A stretch of DNA of 64,000 nt, from assembly GCF_001612785.1 (NCBI RefSeq), contig NZ_BDBC01000007.1, positions 1-64,000 of the forward strand, given 5' to 3'. Positions 61,787-64,000 of the stretch are shown piece after piece. The notes beneath the pieces are model-generated. The model searched no databases, was not told the DNA's origin, and saw nothing but the letters and a program-made list of their open reading frames with translations. Position numbers and translations under genes: made by a program. The stretch's first letter is position 1. Each line of letters begins with the position of its first letter. Source of the DNA: Nocardia beijingensis NBRC 16342. GTDB taxonomy: Bacteria > Actinomycetota > Actinomycetes > Mycobacteriales > Mycobacteriaceae.

Positions 61787-63457
61787 TTACTCCACGGTGG
61801 TCAGGAAGGGCAGGAACGGGGGAATCTCGTCGGGATCGCATTCGATCGAAAGGAACGACGGCCCTTCGGTTTCCAGGCAGCTCCGGAGCGCGGCGGCGAG
61901 CTCGCTGCCGGTGCGCACGGAGAACGCGGGCAGGCCGGGGAACATCGCGGCGATGCCCGCGCCCAGGTCGGCCGGGCGGAATCGGTTGAAGCTGTAGTGG
62001 TCCCCGTAATACAGCTGTTCCCTGGTCAGGCACATGGCGTGCGCGTTGTTGTTCAGCACGACGAAGGTGACCGGCAAGGCGTGCTCGATCGCGGTGTGCA
62101 ACTCCATGCCGTGCATATAGAAGGAGCCGTCCCCGGCGATGACCACCGTCCGCCGGACGCCGCCGGTTCGGGCGTGCCGGGCGAACGCGGACCCGATGCC
62201 CGCGCCGAAGGCGTATCCCATCCCGCCCATGCCGAGGGCCACCACGAACCGCCCGTCGCGCGGCACCCGGAGGTGGTGCACCACCGAGGCGCCGGTGTTG
62301 CCCGCGTCGGCGAACACGTCGGTGCCCTCCGGCAACGCGGCGTCGATCGTCTCGACCACTTCCTGGTACCGCAGACCGGGACCGGAGGACTCGGGCACCC
62401 GCAGCGAAGTCAGCGGTTGCGCCGCGCGCACGCGTTCGGCTCCGGTGGTGCCGTCGTCCAGTTCGCCGGCCAGTTCGGCGAGCGTTCGGGACAGATCGGT
62501 GCTGGTCGCGTGGATGGCGGGCAGGTAAGGCGGCGCCAAGCCGATGCTCGCGACCGTTCGGTCGGCGAGCGCGCTCTCCGAGCCCGCGCGGGCGGTGACC
62601 GGCAATCGAGTGCCGACCAGCAGGCACAGCGCCGAGGAGCGGATGGCCGCCGCCAGTTCCGGGTGACCCATGGTGCCCGCGACGCCGCAGAAGGCCGGAT
62701 CGGCGTTGTCGTAGACGTCCTTGGCGTCCGGCGTGACGCCCACGGCGGCGTCCAGGGCGGTGGCCAGGCGGGCCAGTTCGGCGCGCGCGTCGTCGCGCGC
62801 GACCTGATCACCGGCGATGATCACGATCTTCCCGATGTGCCTGGCCGTCGTGAGCGCGTCGCGCACGCGAGCGAGCCCGGCCTGGTCGGATCGATGCGCC
62901 CTAGGGGCCGGACAGAGCGGCGCGATCGGGCCCGCGTCGGCCTGCTGCACGTCTTTGGGCAGCAAAAGCACCGCCGGACCGCCACGACGGGCGGCCAGCA
63001 CCGCTCTGTCCAGCCGATCTGCCAGGTCGGCCGCGGTTTCCACCCGTGCGCAATAGGTGCTGACCGCGCCGAAGAGGCGGACCGCGTCGATGGCTCCCGC
63101 GCGCCCGCTGGTGTCCTGGAAGGCGCCGTTGCCCTCCAGCGTGGTCGGGGGCTGCCCGACCAGGGCGAGTACCGGCACCCGCGAGGCGAACGATTCGGCG
63201 AGCCCGGCGACGAGGTTCATCGCGCCGCCGCCGGAGGTCGCGGCGACCACGCCGAGCCCGCCCGTGCCGCGGGCGTACCCGTCGGCCATGGTGGCCGCCG
63301 AGAACTCGTGTTTCGCGACCACCCCGGTGATCCGGTCCCGCGCGTCGAAGATCGCGTCGTAGAGGTCTTCGATATTGGCGCCGTCCACTCCGAAGATGTG
63401 GCGCACGCCCAGTGCCGAAACCGTTCGCACCAGATGGTCCACGACCCGAGTCCGCAT
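61787..63457 (-). CDS. Thiamine diphosphate-dependent enzyme (acetolactate synthase family)
   Basis: 556 residues from ATG 63457 with AAAGGAG 5 nt upstream; the GTG 63463 is too close to that site. N-terminal pyrimidine-binding domain with catalytic Glu51 in AKHEFSAATMADGYAR, a central domain, and C-terminal PP domain with the ThDP motif IAGDGSFYMHGMELHTAIEHALPVTFVVLNNN. It may decarboxylate a 2-oxoacid and carboligate. First gene of a four-gene set; distinct from housekeeping IlvB by sequence and context. Confidence 0.9.
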   Translation of the reverse strand: MRTRVVDHLVRTVSALGVRHIFGVDGANIEDLYDAIFDARDRITGVVAKHEFSAATMADGYARGTGGLGVVAATSGGGAMNLVAGLAESFASRVPVLALVGQPPTTLEGNGAFQDTSGRAGAIDAVRLFGAVSTYCARVETAADLADRLDRAVLAARRGGPAVLLLPKDVQQADAGPIAPLCPAPRAHRSDQAGLARVRDALTTARHIGKIVIIAGDQVARDDARAELARLATALDAAVGVTPDAKDVYDNADPAFCGVAGTMGHPELAAAIRSSALCLLVGTRLPVTARAGSESALADRTVASIGLAPPYLPAIHATSTDLSRTLAELAGELDDGTTGAERVRAAQPLTSLRVPESSGPGLRYQEVVETIDAALPEGTDVFADAGNTGASVVHHLRVPRDGRFVVALGMGGMGYAFGAGIGSAFARHARTGGVRRTVVIAGDGSFYMHGMELHTAIEHALPVTFVVLNNNAHAMCLTREQLYYGDHYSFNRFRPADLGAGIAAMFPGLPAFSVRTGSELAAALRSCLETEGPSFLSIECDPDEIPPFLPFLTTVE

Positions 63458-63566
63458 CGGCACTCCTTTCCGCTGACGAGACTTCGACTGCGTACACGAG
63501 TGATACGGGCGCGGCCGCCGATCGGTTCAACGGCGGCTCAGAAGAGACGATGACCGATCTTGCATG

Positions 63567-63586
63567 TACGTATACATCTACGTATA
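63567..63586 (+). promoter_or_regulatory. Direct-repeat operator TACGTATA upstream of the EXLDI gene
   Basis: TACGTATA occurs at 63567-63574 and 63579-63586 (period 12 bp), in an AT-rich island 9-28 bp before ATG 63595. Likely a regulator site overlapping the promoter of the EXLDI gene, perhaps also influencing the divergent ThDP gene. Confidence 0.55.
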
Positions 63587-63594
63587 GTTGGGTC

Positions 63595-64000
63595 ATGCCC
63601 AACAAGACGATCTACGTTGCCGATGACGACCTCCCGCTGTTCCAGCGCGCGCAGGAGTTGGTCGGTGGCAATCTCTCGGGGGCGGTGGTCACGGCGCTGC
63701 GCCGGTTCATCGAACTCGAGGAGGGCCGGCTGGAGGGCTATGACGAGATCGTGCTCAAGGTCGGTCGCGACGGTGTGCGACAGGTCCGCTTCTCCGGCAC
63801 TCTGCTCGGGGAGTGGCACGAGGTAAACGATACGCGGATCGAGCACGTCCAGGTCTATCGCAGCCGTAAGGGCAAATTCGTGATGCACGCCCAGTATTCG
63901 AATTGGGACGAATATCCCGCCGAGGTGGGTACGAACTGGCTCAAGGACTGGCGGGACCCGAAGAGCTGGCGTCGCTTGCTCGGCGTCGGGCAGCAGGACT
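63595..64000 (+). CDS. EXLDI family protein, cut by the window edge
   Basis: First 135 codons: MPNKTIYVADDDLPLFQRAQELVGGNLSGAVVTALRRFIELEEGRLEGYDEIVLKVGRDGVRQVRFSGTLLGEW, the pattern of TIGR04342 EXLDI proteins, which have a ribbon-helix-helix-like N-terminus and are often encoded next to ABC-2 transporters. The gene continues off the right edge. The TACGTATA direct repeat may be its own binding site. Confidence 0.85.
   Translation, partial: MPNKTIYVADDDLPLFQRAQELVGGNLSGAVVTALRRFIELEEGRLEGYDEIVLKVGRDGVRQVRFSGTLLGEWHEVNDTRIEHVQVYRSRKGKFVMHAQYSNWDEYPAEVGTNWLKDWRDPKSWRRLLGVGQQD

Overview
The window is high-GC actinobacterial chromosome, most likely from Nocardia or a close mycolate-producing relative. 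The clues are inositol-1-phosphate synthase preceded by a PadR regulator, a DUF5318 gene beside a penicillin-binding protein, the LpqY-SugABC trehalose transporter, an LpqH-type lipoprotein, glucosylglycerate hydrolase, F420-type enzymes and EspC-like secretion-target debris. In Mycobacterium tuberculosis the order leuS ... ino1-PadR-membrane protein-Rv0049-ponA1 fits in about 10 kb. Here the same core genes appear in the same relative orientations (inverted in this window), but leuS (52.8-55.7 kb) and ino1 (3.5-4.6 kb) are almost 50 kb apart. The intervening DNA mixes metabolic genes with accessory islands.

Layout. 0-8 kb: 5' end of a proline-rich PBP gene, DUF5318, two DUF1707 membrane proteins, PadR-ino1, two GyrI-like proteins and a complete class A PBP. 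8.4-11.7 kb: sugB-sugA-lpqY; the matching ATPase (sugC) lies alone at 17.9-19.0 kb. 11.8-26 kb: DUF2786 and TIGR04338 metallohydrolase, menC, thiolase with divergent HxlR regulator, phosphotriesterase-like lactonase, PucR regulator, F420-type oxidoreductase, a fused amino-acid ABC transporter and its ATPase, a His-rich metal-binding protein and an alpha/beta-hydrolase lacking its nucleophile. 27.4-32.6 kb: a tightly overlapping four-gene operon ending in a TPR protein and a CHAT protease.

32.7-45.3 kb is the accessory region: small secreted proteins, an O-methyltransferase, a secreted protein with PVTT and GYD pentad repeats, a truncated type VII secretion-target gene, a fused MaoC-type dehydratase, a VOC protein with a homopolymer frameshift next to a TipA-like MerR gene, a HigB/HigA-type toxin-antitoxin pair, an orphan kinase-fold protein, several unknown genes and an XRE-DUF5753/DUF397 pair. 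45.6-52.8 kb: envelope and housekeeping genes (LpqH-like lipoprotein, PhoX phosphatase, GH25 muramidase, glucosylglycerate hydrolase, SDR) and a polysaccharide deacetylase remnant.

After leuS come an SdpI-family protein, a degenerate repeat array, a cupin, an AAA ATPase/DUF4276 pair resembling OLD/PARIS-style defence modules, and a compact four-gene set (ThDP enzyme, SRPBCC protein, KAS III-like enzyme with His replaced by Asn, HisC-like aminotransferase) that looks like a small uncharacterised biosynthetic cluster. The window ends inside an EXLDI gene. The strongest candidates for undescribed systems are the CHAT operon, the ThDP-SRPBCC-KASIII-aminotransferase cluster and the AAA/DUF4276 pair. 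No tRNA, rRNA, CRISPR array or intact insertion sequence was seen.
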